A stretch of 64,000 nucleotides of DNA from DATLZU01 sp035573855 (GTDB taxonomy: Bacteria; Nitrospirota; Nitrospiria; Nitrospirales; Nitrospiraceae): the NCBI GenBank assembly GCA_035573855.1, contig DATLZU010000021.1, forward strand, positions 124,001 through 188,000, read 5' to 3'. A program made the position numbers and the translations under genes. Position 1 is the stretch's first letter. Every line of letters begins with the position of its first letter. Below the pieces are notes generated by a model. The model searched no databases, was not told the origin of the DNA, and saw only the letters and a list, made by a program, of their open reading frames with translations. This document shows, piece after piece, positions 15,108 to 23,384 of the stretch.

Positions 15108-16328
15108 TCACGAACGATAACTGGCGTTGATCTTGACGTAGTCATACGACAAATCTGTCATCCAGAAGCGCGCATTCCCGTGTCCCAGGCCGAGATCGAC
15201 CGAGATGGTGAACTCTTTGCGATGGAAAATTCTCTCAATGCGCCGTTCGGCCTGTGCCCCGCAGCCGACCCCTGCTTTGACCATCGTGACCCCGTCGAAC
15301 GCCAGGGTAATCTGTTCCGGATCGAGGGGAACGCCGGAACGGCCGACGGCCGCCATAATGCGCCCCCAGTTGGCGTCCTGACCGAACAAGGCGGTCTTAA
15401 CCAGACAGGACGTGGCAATCGCCCGGGCAACACGGCGGGCGTCATCGTCGGTTCGGGCTCCTGTAACGAGGACCTGGACCACTTTCGTGACCCCTTCCCC
15501 GTCGCGACAGACCTGCAGCGCAAGAGAAAGGCAGGCGGCGTTGAGCAGGCGCTGAAAGAGTCTTGCATCGGACGTATCAGCCTCGATCATCGCGTTCCCG
15601 GCCAGACCGTTTGCCAGACAGAGAACCATATCGTTCGTGCTGGTATCGCCGTCTACTGAAATGCAGTTGAACGATTGATCCACGGCGGTGCGGAGAGCCT
15701 GCTGGAGACACGGTTGTGCGATCCGAGCGTCGGTCGTGAGATAGGCCAGCAGGGTGGCCATGTTCGGATGGATCATGCCGGAGCCCTTGGCCATACCGCC
15801 CACGGTGACCGTTCGGCCGCCGATTGTTCCTTTCACGGCGACTTGTTTGACCTTGAGATCGGTCGTCATGATCGCCTGGGCGGCTTCGGTTCCACCGCCT
15901 CGGCGCAGACGCCTCATCAACAGGGGAATCCCGGCTCTAATGCAGGCGATCGGCAGCGGTTGCCCGATCACACCCGTCGATCCCACGAAGACTTTTTCCC
16001 GTGCGACCCCCAGACGCGCGGCGACCAACGTCGCCATCTCCTCCGCCGCGGCGAGACCCTCATGGCCGGTGCAGGCGTTGGCATTTCCACTGTTCACGAT
16101 GATGGCGCGGCCGATGCCATGTCGGAGGTGCAGCCGGTCGATCACCACCGGCGCCGCAACGATCTGATTGGTTGTGAAAACCCCTGCAATCGGCCCTTCC
16201 TGATCCGACACGACAAGGGCCAGGTCCTTGGCCTTTTTTTTCTTGATCCCGCAGTGGACCCCGGCGGCTTGAAATCCTTGCGGAGCAGTGATGCCACCTC
16301 GAACGACTCTCACACAATCGGAACTCAT
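15108..16328 (-). CDS. argJ: Bifunctional ornithine acetyltransferase / N-acetylglutamate synthase
   Basis: A 406-residue ArgJ that recycles the acetyl group from N-acetylornithine to glutamate in arginine synthesis. The self-cleavage and nucleophile site is T192 in KGSGMIHPNMATLLAYLTTD, where the precursor splits into two chains. ATSCLVKTALFG-x-DANWGR and SVDLG-x-G are also present. An ATG start follows argC by 40 bases; the two form an arginine unit. Whether it is mono- or bifunctional cannot be decided from sequence alone. Confidence 0.95.
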   Translation of the reverse strand: MSSDCVRVVRGGITAPQGFQAAGVHCGIKKKKAKDLALVVSDQEGPIAGVFTTNQIVAAPVVIDRLHLRHGIGRAIIVNSGNANACTGHEGLAAAEEMATLVAARLGVAREKVFVGSTGVIGQPLPIACIRAGIPLLMRRLRRGGGTEAAQAIMTTDLKVKQVAVKGTIGGRTVTVGGMAKGSGMIHPNMATLLAYLTTDARIAQPCLQQALRTAVDQSFNCISVDGDTSTNDMVLCLANGLAGNAMIEADTSDARLFQRLLNAACLSLALQVCRDGEGVTKVVQVLVTGARTDDDARRVARAIATSCLVKTALFGQDANWGRIMAAVGRSGVPLDPEQITLAFDGVTMVKAGVGCGAQAERRIERIFHRKEFTISVDLGLGHGNARFWMTDLSYDYVKINASYRS

Positions 16329-16368
16329 GCGGCAACTACGAGGGAATTGGAACAGATCGGGCCGGGTA

Positions 16369-17463
16369 TCACGGGAAGATCCCGGGTGCGGTAAGGCCCA
16401 GATCTTCCGGCCATCCCATCATGAGATTGAGCGCCTGGATCGCTTGTCCGGCGGCGCCTTTCACGAGATTGTCCAGCGCGGCCACAGTGACGACCCAGCC
16501 AGCCCGCGCGTCGATGAAGACGCCAATATCGCAGAAATTGGAGCCGCGGATGTATCGGGGATTGGGCGTGAAGTCTTCGCACACCCGCACGAAACGCTCG
16601 CCCTTGAAGAAATCCCGATAGAGCGACCGTAGCTCGGCAAGCTCGATCGCACGCGTGAGCCGGCCATAGGCTGTGCTCAGGATTCCGCGATTCAAGGGGA
16701 CCAGATGTGGGGTAAAGACCACACGAAGGGGCGGCGCGGTCCCCCCTGGACTGTCCTCTCCTCGATCCCGGCCGGTCAGAATGGCCAGGAGTTCCTGTTC
16801 GATCTCGGGAATGTGCCGGTGCTGGCCAATCTTATAGGGTTCTACTGAGTCGTGCGCCTCGGGAAAATGATAGGGCAAAGCCGGGCTGCGGCCCGCTCCA
16901 GAAATCCCCGATTTCGCGTCGATGACGATGCTATCCGGCTGAATCAGCCCGTTGGCCACGAGCGGGGCCAATTGCAGGATGGCGGCGGTCGGATAGCAGC
17001 CGGGGGAAGCGACCAGACGCGCCCGCCGGATTTCCGATCGATGCAGCTCCGGCAGTCCGTACACTGCTTCGGCCAGCAATTCTTTCTGCGGGTGAACGGT
17101 CTGATACCAGGTTTCGTAGACGGCGGGATCCTTAAGCCGATAATCGGCGCTCAGATCTACGACCTTCCTGCCGGCGGTCAGGCACGCGGCGACCGGCAGC
17201 AGCGATTTCGTATGAGGGAGTGCGAAGAAAATCACATCAGCGCGAGCGGCGACAGCCTGCGGTTCCAGGGCCTCAAAAGACAGCCGAACCATAGAAGCCA
17301 AGTTCGGGAACAGGGTCGCGACCGGGGTACCGGCCGATTTCTCTGACGTCACCACCGTCAGTTCCAACCTCGGGTGTCCTGAGACAAGGCGCACGAGCTC
17401 GACGCCGGTGTAGCCGCTGGCGCCGACCACCGCCGCTCTGATCTTTTCCCGTGACCCCTGCAC
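16369..17463 (-). CDS. argC: N-acetyl-gamma-glutamyl-phosphate reductase
   Basis: A 364-residue NADPH-dependent enzyme of the third step of arginine synthesis. It has the nucleotide motif VGASGYTGVELVRL (13-26), the catalytic C156 in SPGCYPTA, and GISGAGR. The start is GTG 17463, with AGGAGG seven bases upstream. It begins the argC-argJ unit directly after the rpsI terminator; no other arg gene is in the window. Confidence 0.95.
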   Translation of the reverse strand: MQGSREKIRAAVVGASGYTGVELVRLVSGHPRLELTVVTSEKSAGTPVATLFPNLASMVRLSFEALEPQAVAARADVIFFALPHTKSLLPVAACLTAGRKVVDLSADYRLKDPAVYETWYQTVHPQKELLAEAVYGLPELHRSEIRRARLVASPGCYPTAAILQLAPLVANGLIQPDSIVIDAKSGISGAGRSPALPYHFPEAHDSVEPYKIGQHRHIPEIEQELLAILTGRDRGEDSPGGTAPPLRVVFTPHLVPLNRGILSTAYGRLTRAIELAELRSLYRDFFKGERFVRVCEDFTPNPRYIRGSNFCDIGVFIDARAGWVVTVAALDNLVKGAAGQAIQALNLMMGWPEDLGLTAPGIFP

Positions 17464-17515
17464 TGATACCTCCTGCCCCCAAAGACGCCCGCTGCGAAAA
17501 CCGCGAAGCAGCGCG

Positions 17516-17548
17516 GAATAAAAAAGGGAAGGCCGAAAGCCTTCCCTT
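17516..17548 (-). terminator. Intrinsic terminator after rpsI
   Basis: On the minus strand AAGGGAAGGC (17548-17539), loop TTTCG, GCCTTCCCTT (17533-17524), a perfect 10-bp stem running into a T-rich tract (TTTTTTATT). It closes the rplM-rpsI transcript before argC. Confidence 0.88.
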
Positions 17549-17571
17549 GAGAGTCTCTCTGCTTTTGACCG

Positions 17572-17964
17572 TTACCGCTTTGAGTATTGGAAACGCTTCC
17601 GTGCCCCTTTCTGACCGTACTTTTTCCGCTCTTTGACACGCGAGTCGCGTGTCAGCAATCCTTCCTTCTTGAGCGGTTCGCGAAGCGCCGGGTTCATTGT
17701 CACCAGGGCCTTGGCGATCGCATGCCGCAGGGCTCCGGCTTGACCGGTCGGCCCGCCTCCGTGGACGGTTGCCCGAACCGAATATTTCCCCGTCAATCCG
17801 GTTAGCTCCAGAGGGTGCTGGATAACGTGCTGCAAGGTCAGCCGAGGAAACGCTTTCTCCAACGGCTTCTCGTTGATCGTGATTGCGCCGGGAGCTGCGG
17901 AAACCCAGGCCCGTGCAATGGCGCATTTCCGCTTCCCAACGGCATATTCCGTCATCACTGCCAT
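17572..17964 (-). CDS. rpsI: 30S ribosomal protein S9
   Basis: A 130-residue S9 with YAVGKRKCAIARAWV at the N-terminus, a GGG-x-TGQAGALRHAIAKAL centre and the basic tail ending GARKRFQYSKR, which reaches the ribosomal P site. ATG 17964 follows AAGGAGGG; the open frame further upstream overlaps rplM and has no S9 similarity. It lies 49 bases after rplM in the conserved L13-S9 pair. Confidence 0.97.
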   Translation of the reverse strand: MAVMTEYAVGKRKCAIARAWVSAAPGAITINEKPLEKAFPRLTLQHVIQHPLELTGLTGKYSVRATVHGGGPTGQAGALRHAIAKALVTMNPALREPLKKEGLLTRDSRVKERKKYGQKGARKRFQYSKR

Positions 17965-18013
17965 GCTCTTTCCTGCCCTCCTTGTGTCTCGTCGGCGTTC
18001 GGGTCTGAGTCCG

Positions 18014-18442
18014 TTACAGGTTGATCGGCTCCGGACGTTGAGCCTGATGGGGGTGAGCCGTCCCCGCGTAGACCTTGAGTTTTCTTCCCATTCGTTTGCC
18101 CAGCGGCGATTTCGGCAACATGCCTTTGATGGCCCTTTCCACCAACAGGGTAGGGTTCTTGGCATGCACGTGTTCGGCGGTCAGCACTTTGAGTCCGCCG
18201 GGATAGCCAGTGTGATGGATGTACGTCTTCGTTTTGAATTTGTCTCCGGTCAACCGGATTTTGTCTGCATTCACGACCACCACGTGGTCTCCCGTGTCCA
18301 CATGTGGAGTGAACGTGGGTTTGTGCTTTCCCCTCAGGAGGATCGCGACGCGAGAAGCCAACCGTCCAAGCGTCTTCCCTTCGGCGTCCACCAGATACCA
18401 CTTTCGTCTGACATCGGTCGGTTTCGCCAAATACGTCGTCAT
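18014..18442 (-). CDS. rplM: 50S ribosomal protein L13
   Basis: A 142-residue L13, an early-assembling large-subunit protein. It has KWYLVDAEGKTLGRLASRVA, GDHVVVVNADKI, YIHHTGYPGGLK and MLPKSPLGKRM. A GAAGGAGAG site precedes ATG 18442. It lies 38 bases behind the DUF151 gene, so it may share a transcript with the tandem nucleases. Confidence 0.97.
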   Translation of the reverse strand: MTTYLAKPTDVRRKWYLVDAEGKTLGRLASRVAILLRGKHKPTFTPHVDTGDHVVVVNADKIRLTGDKFKTKTYIHHTGYPGGLKVLTAEHVHAKNPTLLVERAIKGMLPKSPLGKRMGRKLKVYAGTAHPHQAQRPEPINL

Positions 18443-18480
18443 AACCAGATGCTCTCCTTCGTCAGCTTATGATCCAGCCG

Positions 18481-18960
18481 CTATGCTTCCTGCGCTCCGA
18501 GATTTCTTGTTTCGAATTTGGCCAGCCATGCGTCTAGATTGCCGCCGCTTCGACGCCTGAGCACGTCTTCGGTGACGTAAATCGGTGAATGGGTTCTCAG
18601 AGCCAGTGCGATGGCGTCGCTGGGCCGCGCATCGAGCGTCCGCTCAACCCCTTTAAAGGCCAAGTGGATGGTCGCGTAGTAGGTGCGGTCCTTCACATCG
18701 GAGACTACCACCCGTTGCACCCGCACATTCAAATGATCGACGAAGCTCTTCATGAGGTCGTGGCTCATCGGCCTGTGCGTCACTACCCCCTCAAGCGCCA
18801 GTTGGATCGCATTGCCTTCAGCCGCACCGACCCAGATCGGCAGCACATCAGTGCGTCGATCGTTCTGAAGAATCACGATCTGCGTCTCGGTGTTGGGATC
18901 AGGTACGATCCTCAGCACTTTCATTTCAATGATAAGATCGCCTGTGTCTTTCTGTTCCAT
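18481..18960 (-). CDS. Bifunctional nuclease family protein (DUF151), copy B
   Basis: About 159 residues of the DUF151/BFN family: PDPNTETQIVILQND, LPIWVGAAEGNAIQLALEGV, RPMSHDLMKSFV, and the RPSDAIALALR motif. Plant and Arabidopsis-type homologues cut DNA and RNA; bacterial roles are unclear. ATG 18960 is chosen as the upstream limit of conserved sequence, but no good ribosome site is visible, and ATG 18924 is possible. It is directly downstream of a paralogue with the same motifs. Confidence 0.85.
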   Translation of the reverse strand: MEQKDTGDLIIEMKVLRIVPDPNTETQIVILQNDRRTDVLPIWVGAAEGNAIQLALEGVVTHRPMSHDLMKSFVDHLNVRVQRVVVSDVKDRTYYATIHLAFKGVERTLDARPSDAIALALRTHSPIYVTEDVLRRRSGGNLDAWLAKFETRNLGAQEA

Positions 18961-19032
18961 GGTGTTCTGACGGGAATTCAGAGCTTGATGGCGTGTGAGA
19001 TAGGTCGCTGGTGTGCGAGGGTCGGCTGTCAA

Positions 19033-19488
19033 TCAGGATTCGTATTTGCCGAAGTCCTCAGGTTTGAGATTTTCGAGCCACTGCTCCAGTTCTTCCGATG
19101 TCTGCTTGCGGATCACGGTCTCGCTGGCGAAAATCGGCGCGTTGGCGCGCAATGCCAGAGCGATAGCATCGCTCGGCCTGGAATCGATCGTGTACTCGGA
19201 GTCCTCATACATCAGGTGAATTTTGGCGTAATAGGTGTTCTCGTTCAAGTCAGTGATGACGACGCTGATGACTTTGGCGTCCACCAAGTCCAGCAACGCT
19301 TTCATCAGGTCGTGCGTCATGGGTCTCGGCGCGGCAATGTTCTCCAGGGCGAAACTGATGGCACTCGCTTCCGACTTCCCGATCCAAATCGGGAGCATCT
19401 CGGAGTGCTCTTCGTCCTTGAGGATCACGATGTACGCGTTGTTATAGGGGTCAAACATTAACCCCCGGACTCTGAGCTGGGTAATCAC
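19033..19488 (-). CDS. Bifunctional nuclease family protein (DUF151), copy A
   Basis: A 151-residue DUF151 protein with the same core as its neighbour (LPIWIGKSEASAISFALENI, RPMTHDLMKALLD, SRPSDAIALALRA) plus a C-terminal acidic helix EELEQWLENLKPEDFG. The start is GTG 19488 after AGGAG. The two genes arose by duplication but have diverged well below 50% by eye, suggesting different tasks. Their position ahead of rplM-rpsI suggests growth-linked expression. Confidence 0.88.
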   Translation of the reverse strand: MITQLRVRGLMFDPYNNAYIVILKDEEHSEMLPIWIGKSEASAISFALENIAAPRPMTHDLMKALLDLVDAKVISVVITDLNENTYYAKIHLMYEDSEYTIDSRPSDAIALALRANAPIFASETVIRKQTSEELEQWLENLKPEDFGKYES

Positions 19489-19713
19489 GTCACCTGGTCT
19501 CCTCTGGCGTATTAACAGCGACGATTGACCGACCGAGATAGCAGGTCAATCTAGCACTTCTTAAAACGGCGTGTCAACGAAACTGTCGAGCCCGGTAACC
19601 CGACGGGCAGGAAATCAGAAAGATCAAACCGTCTGCGGACTGCGGAACGAGACCGACCAGGATTGACAAATTAACGGGAGGTCCTGTCCTCTTGGCAAGA
19701 TTTCCTTCCCTGG

Positions 19714-19992
19714 TCACTGCGGGGGACGGTAATTTTGATCCAGCTTGGAAGTGTCGACCGGCTCGCCAAGTTTCAGAAACGCTCGCATCTGCTTTTTGAC
19801 CAACTCGCGGCCGCTTTCCTCGCCCAGGTTCACCTGATACTCGTTGATCACCATCACCCTCATGCTTTCCCATTTCTTCCAACAGTTCTTACAGACCTTG
19901 GCTTTGATCTCCGCTTCCAACTTTCCCATGAAGATCGGATCGGTGATGGCTTCTCCTTGTTGTCCACATGTGACGCATTGAACGGCCGTCAT
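19714..19992 (-). CDS. YggX-like Fe(2+)-trafficking family protein with zinc-ribbon cysteines
   Basis: A 92-residue protein. Its core KVCKNCWKKWESMRVMVINEYQVNL, followed by a helix with VKKQMRAFL, matches the oxidative-damage-protection protein YggX. Unlike E. coli YggX, which has one conserved Cys, this one has two CxxC pairs (CVTC near residues 6-9 and CKNC in the core), which could bind zinc or an Fe-S cluster. ATG 19992 follows AAGGAGG. In the family the protein protects Fe-S enzymes from oxidative damage; that role is transferred by similarity. Confidence 0.75.
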   Translation of the reverse strand: MTAVQCVTCGQQGEAITDPIFMGKLEAEIKAKVCKNCWKKWESMRVMVINEYQVNLGEESGRELVKKQMRAFLKLGEPVDTSKLDQNYRPPQ

Positions 19993-20090
19993 CGAGAAAT
20001 GTCCTCCTTGTCGAACCAGACCGACAATCGCGCTCAAGCCGGCGACATTTTAACATTGCCGTCCACCGAAAAAAAAGGAGCTTCAGTGCA

Positions 20091-20119
20091 TTGACGACCA
20101 CCGGGCTTCGTGTTAGAAG
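20091..20119 (+). promoter_or_regulatory. Promoter of the tRNA-Leu gene
   Basis: TTGACG (20091-20096), 17-base spacer, TAGAAG (20114-20119), 35 bases before the mature tRNA end. The -35 box is five of six. Confidence 0.6.
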
Positions 20120-20154
20120 AGGCCTTGCTCATGTGTCTGGATCGTGGCGCTGTT

Positions 20155-20241
20155 GCCCGGATGGCGGAACTGGCAGACGCGCCAGACTCAAAATCTGGTT
20201 CTCGCAAGAGAGTGGGAGTTCGATCCTCCCTCCGGGCACCA
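20155..20241 (+). tRNA. tRNA-Leu (anticodon CAA)
   Basis: An 87-base class II tRNA. The acceptor arms GCCCGGA and TCCGGGC pair fully and CCA is encoded. The anticodon stem CCAGA/TCTGG encloses CTCAAAA, giving anticodon CAA for UUG. The long variable arm TTCTCGCAAGAGAGT and the GTTCGATCC T-loop are normal. Confidence 0.97.
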
Positions 20242-20401
20242 TGTGTGTCATGTGGCTTGCGCGTGCGAGGAATCATCAATAGGTCGTTCGATCGAGGCAC
20301 TGGTTCCGGAACAGTGAGGGAAGCCGCCCTAGCCGGAGGCTGGCGAGAGACCAAACCCCAAAAATCGCGAGATTTCCCCTCTCGGATCAGGCAAACGCCT
20401 C

Positions 20402-20430
20402 TTGACATGCTATAGCCGTTGTCCTATAGT
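20402..20430 (+). promoter_or_regulatory. Strong sigma-70 promoter of the exported protein
   Basis: A perfect TTGACA (20402-20407), 17 bases, TATAGT (20425-20430). This is the closest match to consensus I found in the window, with a leader of about 90 bases to ATG 20528. Confidence 0.85.
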
Positions 20431-20527
20431 TCCGGCAACTTAAGTGTGGTGGAATCGTTACTTAATCTCGGCACAAGCGGTTTTGTCGTTCATTCTTCAT
20501 CTTAACTCACTCACAAGGAGGCAGCAC

Positions 20528-21259
20528 ATGCGTAAGGTGGTCGCATTTGGAGCTGCGGTTCTCATTGTCGGCTCCGTGAGCATTGCAATGGCCCAGGAAC
20601 GCCTGCCGCAACACTCTGGCTTCGGCACGGGGGTCGGTGAGAACGCCGGTGTCGGTTCGCGTTCCCAGATCTGGGATCGGGCCGCATTCCTTGAATATCT
20701 CTCCCAGCCGGAAACGATTTATGGCCGTGTGCTGGCGATCGATATTCCGGGGGGAAAGATGCATCTGGAGACGGGAGGAAGCTCGCATGACGAAGGACGA
20801 GCGGGGACAGGTACCCTTTCGGTTCTGACGGCTTACTTTGACGATAAGACGAATATGGATCAGATTAAGGTGCTCAATGCGGGGGACGATATCTCATTGC
20901 AAGTAGTGGAAGCTACCTCTCCCAATCAGCCGTTTGGAACGGGCCGAAAGTTGGTGCGACAGGTGACGGTCATTCGCGGTAACGAGAAGCTGGCCGGCTT
21001 CGGCGGGTTGGGGCAGCGGCCGAATCCTTATACCGAACGCGGCATTGAAACGCAAAACCTCAGTGTCACCGGCGGTGTGATTGGTCAGGTGCTTCCGGGC
21101 GAAATCAATACCGGGATCGTCAGCCCGATCGGTGAAATCACGGGCGCTGCGCCCTGTTGGCAGTGCGAACCGCAGCCGGGCTGGGGGTATGGCTCGAGCA
21201 ACAAATCAGACTATGGTACCGATCCGACGAAGCCCAACCTGGTGAAGGGCATCAACTAG
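20528..21259 (+). CDS. Exported protein of unknown function
   Basis: A 243-residue protein. Residues 1-22 are a Sec signal peptide ending AMA, with likely cleavage before QERLPQH. The mature part contains a small beta-rich region (YGRVLAIDIPGGKMHLE, VLTAYFDDKTNMDQIKVLNAGDDI) that resembles an OB- or DUF5666-like barrel, and a Gly/Pro-rich tail with two cysteines (CWQC). ATG 20528 follows AAGGAGG. It is monocistronic between a near-consensus promoter and a strong terminator, so it is probably abundant in the periplasm. I do not recognise a named family. Confidence 0.8.
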   Translation: MRKVVAFGAAVLIVGSVSIAMAQERLPQHSGFGTGVGENAGVGSRSQIWDRAAFLEYLSQPETIYGRVLAIDIPGGKMHLETGGSSHDEGRAGTGTLSVLTAYFDDKTNMDQIKVLNAGDDISLQVVEATSPNQPFGTGRKLVRQVTVIRGNEKLAGFGGLGQRPNPYTERGIETQNLSVTGGVIGQVLPGEINTGIVSPIGEITGAAPCWQCEPQPGWGYGSSNKSDYGTDPTKPNLVKGIN

Positions 21260-21296
21260 GGCGCCAACGAAGGTCAGCTGGTTTGTGACAGGCGAG

Positions 21297-21335
21297 AGAG
21301 GGGACAGCTGTTCGAGCTGTTCCCTCTTCTTATTT
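21297..21335 (+). terminator. Intrinsic terminator of the exported protein
   Basis: AGAGGGGACAGCT (21297-21309), loop of five, AGCTGTTCCCTCT (21315-21327): a 13-bp stem with one G-T wobble, followed by the T-rich TCTTATTTT. Confidence 0.88.
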
Positions 21336-21480
21336 TCCGCTATCTTTTGCCGATCCGCGGGCGCCCGCTTTTTCATACTGTCTGGGTAAGTCCGATGGCT
21401 TTTGGTGACCGCTTGAAAGCGGATGGTGCGCCTGATAGCATCGATGCGCAACCCGAGCAGGAAACGCAAAGGTGAAGCGA

Positions 21481-21744
21481 ATGACTCGTCAAGAGGAGAT
21501 GTCTGATGTTCAGCCAGATGCGGAATTAGATCTCCGTGGAGTCATCTGTCCTTACAATTTTGTGAAGACCAAGCTTAAGCTCGAAGCGATGGAACCGGGA
21601 CAGGTGTTGGCGGTGATTCTGGATGATGGCGAGCCGATCCGTAATGTGCCGCGCAGCGTAAAGGACGACGGCCATACAGTCTTGGCCCAAGAGCCGTTGG
21701 AGCAATCCTTCCGCGTCATCATTCGAAAACGAATGAACGAATAG
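21481..21744 (+). CDS. TusA-family sulfur carrier-like protein
   Basis: An 87-residue protein with the TusA/SirA fold: LDLRGVICPYNFVKTKLKLEAM, then GQVLAVILDDGEPIRNVPRS and a final strand VIIRK. The single conserved Cys sits in CPYN where TusA has CP-x-P, so it may carry persulfide sulfur. ATG 21481 follows AAAGGTG; a GTG at 21472 is also possible. The neighbours give no partner, though sulfur relay and tetrapyrrole/molybdenum cofactor genes are close. Confidence 0.85.
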   Translation: MTRQEEMSDVQPDAELDLRGVICPYNFVKTKLKLEAMEPGQVLAVILDDGEPIRNVPRSVKDDGHTVLAQEPLEQSFRVIIRKRMNE

Positions 21745-21757
21745 CTCGATTCCGCGA

Positions 21758-22477
21758 TTATTTCCCCTCAAGGTCGTTCCGCCGGTTCTTTCCTTCTACG
21801 ACGATCGTCGCTTCGCCCCGCGGAAGCTTCCAGTCCGTTCGGCGAAGCAAATCGGAGATTCGGCCGCGCAGAAGCCGTTCACTAGGCTTCGTCATATCCT
21901 GGGCGATGACGATCCGCCGATCGCCGAGAAACGACCGGATGGCCACGAGGATCGATCGCAGGGACCGCACAGGCGCGTACAGTACCAGGACGCGATCGTC
22001 TCGACGCCGGGCCTCGAAAAAGCGTTGTCGTGCGAAGTTCCGCGCGGGGACCTGGCCGTAAAACGAAAACGAATCACCGGAAAACCCCGAAACCGACAAA
22101 GCCGCCGTCACGGCGGAAGGGCCGGGGATAGGGACGACCGGAATGCCCGCCCGGGCGGCTTGGGCGGCAAGGAGGCGGCCGGGGTCGACAATCGCGGGCG
22201 TGCCGGCATCGACCGCCAGCGCGATACTCTGTCCTTGGCGAAGCCGGTCGATAAGCACGGGAATTTTGTCCGCACAGTTCCAGCGATGGTAGCTCGTCAA
22301 CGGCGTCTCAATCGCATAGCGATCGAGTAAGGCCCGGATGACGAGCGGATCTTCAGCTGCAATTACGGTCACGTCCCTCAACACCTTGAGCGCGCGAAGC
22401 GTGATGTCCTCATGGTTGCCGATCGGCAGACCGACAACGTACAAGGAACCGACGGACGTCGAGGCGCGTTTCAGCAT
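21758..22477 (-). CDS. rsmI: Ribosomal RNA small subunit methyltransferase I-like protein
   Basis: A 239-residue tetrapyrrole-methylase-fold protein. It has the RsmI pattern LYVVGLPIGNHEDITLRALKVL, IAAEDP, S-x-HRWN, DAGTPAIVDPGRLL, IPGPSAVTAALSVSG and a C-terminal RGEATIVVEG. RsmI 2-prime-O-methylates C1402 of 16S rRNA using SAM. Some positions differ from the usual ATPIGNL and SDAGTP, so it is a divergent member. A GTG at 22531 could extend it by 18 residues, but the ccsA promoter occupies that stretch. It converges on the tusA-like gene. Confidence 0.85.
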   Translation of the reverse strand: MLKRASTSVGSLYVVGLPIGNHEDITLRALKVLRDVTVIAAEDPLVIRALLDRYAIETPLTSYHRWNCADKIPVLIDRLRQGQSIALAVDAGTPAIVDPGRLLAAQAARAGIPVVPIPGPSAVTAALSVSGFSGDSFSFYGQVPARNFARQRFFEARRRDDRVLVLYAPVRSLRSILVAIRSFLGDRRIVIAQDMTKPSERLLRGRISDLLRRTDWKLPRGEATIVVEGKNRRNDLEGK

Positions 22478-22495
22478 TCCACAAGCGGGCCTTTC

Positions 22496-22525
22496 TTGAC
22501 TCTCATCTTGAGGCGCCGATATAAT
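22496..22525 (+). promoter_or_regulatory. Promoter of the tetrapyrrole cluster
   Basis: TTGACT (22496-22501), 18 bases, TATAAT (22520-22525), 54 bases before ATG 22580. A perfect -10 box with a good -35; it should drive ccsA-hemA and probably further genes. Confidence 0.75.
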
Positions 22526-22579
22526 TCGCACTTCTGAAGCCGCCCGTTTTTTCTGGAAAGTTGAGGAGATAGACCCAAT

Positions 22580-23383
22580 ATGGCGGTCTTCTTCTTCACG
22601 GCGACGATGGTGCTCTATTTGGTGGGCACCGTGTTTTTTCTCGCCTACTTGTTGCGGCGGTCAGAGGCCCTTTCCAAGGTTTCGCTGGGGGTCACCGCCG
22701 TCGGTTTTGGAGCCCACACACTGGCGCTCGCGATGCGAATGATCGGAACGGGCCAGGCCCCGCTTCCGAGTTTTCATGAGGCGCTGTCTTTTTTCGCCTG
22801 GACACTGGTCCTGGTCTTTCTGGCCGTTGAATTTCGGCATCGCATTCACGTTCTCGGTTCCTTTATTCTGCCCCTGGCGTTGTTGTCTCTCGTCTCTGCC
22901 GCCATCCTCCCGGAGCAAGTGCCGACACTGAAGCCTGTCCTGAAGACCTTATGGGTCCACGTGGCGCTCAGTATGCTGGGCGCGGTCGGATTCGCCGTCG
23001 CGTTCGTCGCCGGTGTAATGTACCTCATTCAGGATGGGTTGTTGAAGTCGAAGCGGTTCAATGTCTTGTACACCAAACTGCCCGCGCTGGACTTTTTGGA
23101 TCATCTCAACCAACAGTCGATCGTGTTCGGCTTTCCGCTCCTGACACTGGGCATTATCACGGGAGCGATTTCGGCAGGATTCACCAAGGGTTCCTACTTG
23201 AGTTGGAATCCCGAACAGACCTGGGCGCTGGTGACCTGGTTCTTTTATTTCGTGGTGCTTCTGGGTCGCTTGACGGTGGGCTGGAGGGCCAAGCGGGCGG
23301 CTTATCTGACCATCATCGGGTTTGCTGGTGTCATCCTGACGTTGGTGGGCGTCGTGCTCAAGGGGCACGGACAGGTTTCCTGA
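22580..23383 (+). CDS. ccsA: CcsA/HemX-like cytochrome c assembly membrane protein
   Basis: A 267-residue protein with eight predicted membrane helices. The loop SYLSWNPEQTWALVTWFFYF corresponds to the WWD-like heme-handling motif of CcsA/CcmC proteins, although D is replaced by N in WNPEQ. Histidines in loops (HTLALAMR, FHEALSF, WVHVAL) are candidate heme ligands. Its place directly before hemA matches HemX in Gram-positive hemAXCDBL clusters, where it modulates HemA. It may either export/ligate heme or regulate HemA. The stop is one base before the hemA start. Confidence 0.85.
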   Translation: MAVFFFTATMVLYLVGTVFFLAYLLRRSEALSKVSLGVTAVGFGAHTLALAMRMIGTGQAPLPSFHEALSFFAWTLVLVFLAVEFRHRIHVLGSFILPLALLSLVSAAILPEQVPTLKPVLKTLWVHVALSMLGAVGFAVAFVAGVMYLIQDGLLKSKRFNVLYTKLPALDFLDHLNQQSIVFGFPLLTLGIITGAISAGFTKGSYLSWNPEQTWALVTWFFYFVVLLGRLTVGWRAKRAAYLTIIGFAGVILTLVGVVLKGHGQVS

Positions 23384-23384
23384 C

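Noticed and set aside
20242..20401. Riboswitch or small RNA between tRNA-Leu and the exported protein
   Set aside because: No conserved motif is recognised, and the strong promoter lies downstream of this stretch.
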